From CAVRXQ01 sp963838845 (lineage in GTDB: Bacteria; Actinomycetota; Acidimicrobiia; Acidimicrobiales; Bog-793), in assembly GCA_963838845.1 (NCBI GenBank), contig CAWISR010000003.1, forward strand, positions 124,001-188,000: a DNA stretch of 64,000 nt, read 5' to 3'. Under the pieces are notes generated by a model. It ran no database searches and was not told the origin of the DNA. It saw only the letters and a program-made list of their open reading frames with translations. The translations under genes and the position numbers were made by a program. This document shows positions 62,917 to 64,000 of the stretch, piece after piece (within the stretch, counting starts at the first letter, position 1; each line of letters starts with the position of its first letter).

Positions 62917-63462
62917 ATGGCAGACGGGCCGACGATGGACGGCGCCGCGGCGGAACCCGGCTCTCGAAAAGGGCACGCGAGCTGCGATTCGGGTGTGCGG
63001 ATCACCCTTGTCGGGATGCTGTTCGAGATCACGTCGTCGCTCCAACGGGCGCTCCTTCCCGCGATTGAACGCGACCTCGGCCAGAGCGGCCTCGCCTTCC
63101 AGGTCCTGGTCCGCCTCGCCCGGTCGCCCGGCGAAAGACTGCGAATGGCGGATCTCGCCGAGCAGACCGGACTCACGCCGGGCGGGTTGACCCGTACGAT
63201 CGACCGGCTCGTCGAGGCGGGCTTCGTCACCCGGACGGCGTGTGCCGGGGACCGCCGGGTCGTCTACGCCGAACTGACCGGCCCCGGACACCGTCAGTGC
63301 GCGCAGCTGCTCGAGCGTCACGAACGCGAGATCGCCCAGATTCTCGACGGCGTCTTCGACGCGCACGACGGCGAGCTCCTCCTCGTGATGTTGGAGCGCC
63401 TGCGCGATCGCGTCCACCCCGGCGCGACGAGGAACACCGACATCGGAGCCGCCGCGCACTGA
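62917..63462 (+). CDS. MarR family transcriptional regulator
   Basis: 181 residues. After a ~30-residue flexible N-terminus, the winged helix-turn-helix reads LRMADLAEQTGLTPGGLTRT (recognition helix in TPGGLTRTIDRLVEAG) and the wing TACAGDRRVVYAELT. The C-terminal helices dimerise. It probably binds the palindrome just upstream and controls yceI and itself; the ligand is unknown. In-frame GTGs at 62911 and 62914 are alternative starts. Confidence 0.9.
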   Translation: MADGPTMDGAAAEPGSRKGHASCDSGVRITLVGMLFEITSSLQRALLPAIERDLGQSGLAFQVLVRLARSPGERLRMADLAEQTGLTPGGLTRTIDRLVEAGFVTRTACAGDRRVVYAELTGPGHRQCAQLLERHEREIAQILDGVFDAHDGELLLVMLERLRDRVHPGATRNTDIGAAAH

Positions 63463-63492
63463 CAGGCCAGATCAGCAGCAGCGTCCTCGCGT

Positions 63493-63498
63493 TAGCGT
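63493..63498 (+). promoter_or_regulatory. Putative -10 hexamer for acnA
   Basis: TAGCGT about 33 bases before the acnA ATG (63531), which has GGGGAG as ribosome binding site. It fits the TAnnnT pattern. Confidence 0.35.
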
Positions 63499-63530
63499 CG
63501 AACGAGAGCAAGCGAAGACGGGGAGTTGAG

Positions 63531-64000
63531 ATGGGCGCGAACACCTTCGGCACCGAATCGGAGCTCAGCGTCAACGGGACGGCGTACCGCATCGACCGTC
63601 TGTCGGCGCTTCCGGCCGAGTTCGGCGTGGAGCGCCTGCCGTTCTCCTTGAAGGTTCTGCTTGAGAATCTGGTTCGGCACGAAAACGCTACCGACGTCAC
63701 CGCAGACGACATCTCGGCGCTCGCGTCCGCGGCTTCGACGCCGATCGGCGAACGCGAGATCGCCTACTCCCCGGCGCGCATCTTGTTGCAGGACTTCACC
63801 GGCGTTCCCTGCGTCGTCGACCTCGCCGCGATGCGAGACGCCGTCGAGGGGCTCGGTGGAAGCGCCGAGCGTGTGAACCCGAATATCCCCGTCGACCTCG
63901 TGATCGACCACTCGGTCATCGTCGACGTCGCCAACCGTCCGGACGCGTTCGCCATCAACGCGCAGCTCGAGTTCGACCGCAACGGCGAGCGCTATCGGGC
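63531..64000 (+). CDS. acnA: Aconitate hydratase A, N-terminal part (3' end outside window)
   Basis: The frame is open from ATG 63531 (GGGGAG upstream) to the window end, 156 codons. YRIDRLSALPAEFGVERLPF, LLENLVRHEN, RILLQDFTGVPCVVDLAAMR and VDLVIDHSVIVDV match AcnA/IRP-type aconitase. It interconverts citrate and isocitrate using a [4Fe-4S] cluster whose Cys ligands lie beyond the window. Confidence 0.95.
   Translation, partial: MGANTFGTESELSVNGTAYRIDRLSALPAEFGVERLPFSLKVLLENLVRHENATDVTADDISALASAASTPIGEREIAYSPARILLQDFTGVPCVVDLAAMRDAVEGLGGSAERVNPNIPVDLVIDHSVIVDVANRPDAFAINAQLEFDRNGERYR

Overview
The window is a chromosomal segment of a high-GC bacterium, most likely an actinobacterium of the Acidimicrobiia type. 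The evidence is the high GC content, the frequent GTG starts and 4-base start/stop overlaps, and gene order. Reading the minus strand from right to left, argS-lysA-rho-rpmE-prfA-prmC-sua5-rpiB-glyA-wecA-atpZ/I-atpBEFHAGDC, with murA further on, keeps the order known from Mycobacterium tuberculosis without its thr genes. The F-type ATP synthase also has mycobacterial-style fused stalk subunits. I see no mobile elements, CRISPR arrays or rRNA; it looks like core genome.

Layout. 1-5.1 kb (minus): a glycogen-debranching enzyme cut by the window edge, a GT4 glycosyltransferase, ctaG, an HtrA-like protease and a conserved hypothetical gene. 5.2-14.7 kb: ilvE and greA (divergent), a large PAS/GGDEF/EAL c-di-GMP protein broken by a frameshift, and the serine/aspartate genes serA, aspC and serC. 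14.8-19.8 kb: an alpha/beta hydrolase-gatC-gatA-gatB-ilvC-like cluster. 19.9-25.8 kb: SCP2-like protein, ligA, mnmA (frameshifted), cysteine desulfurase, membrane-anchored esterase. 25.8-31.7 kb: DUF2269-type membrane protein, galT, a maltokinase-like gene with lost active-site residues, treS, murA. 31.7-33.8 kb: glpX and a LigT-GNAT fusion. 33.8-42.1 kb: the ATP synthase cluster. 42-53.1 kb: cell-wall, one-carbon, translation and termination genes up to argS (two frameshifts), with a tRNA-Arg(CCG) divergent from argS. 53.3-62.1 kb: a lipoprotein and a complete Kdp potassium system (micro-ORF, kdpF, A, B, C; kdpE; kdpD split into two divergent genes). 62.2-64 kb: yceI and marR around a shared palindrome, then the start of acnA.

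The most notable observations are a ketol-acid reductoisomerase homologue in which two conserved catalytic residues are replaced (Lys to Ala, Glu to Gln); a KdpD sensor divided exactly between its soluble input half and its membrane/kinase half into divergent genes; a maltokinase homologue lacking its metal-binding motif beside an intact treS; tandem b-b'-delta fusion of the ATP synthase stalk; a series of TAnnnT hexamers lying 6-8 bases before start codons, which points to leaderless mRNAs; and a 12-codon leader ORF whose stop overlaps the galT start.

Five apparent single-base indels (PAS/GGDEF/EAL gene, mnmA, argS twice, atp b'-delta junction) fall in otherwise well-conserved, partly essential genes. 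Sequencing or assembly error is the simplest explanation, so those reading frames should be treated as provisional.
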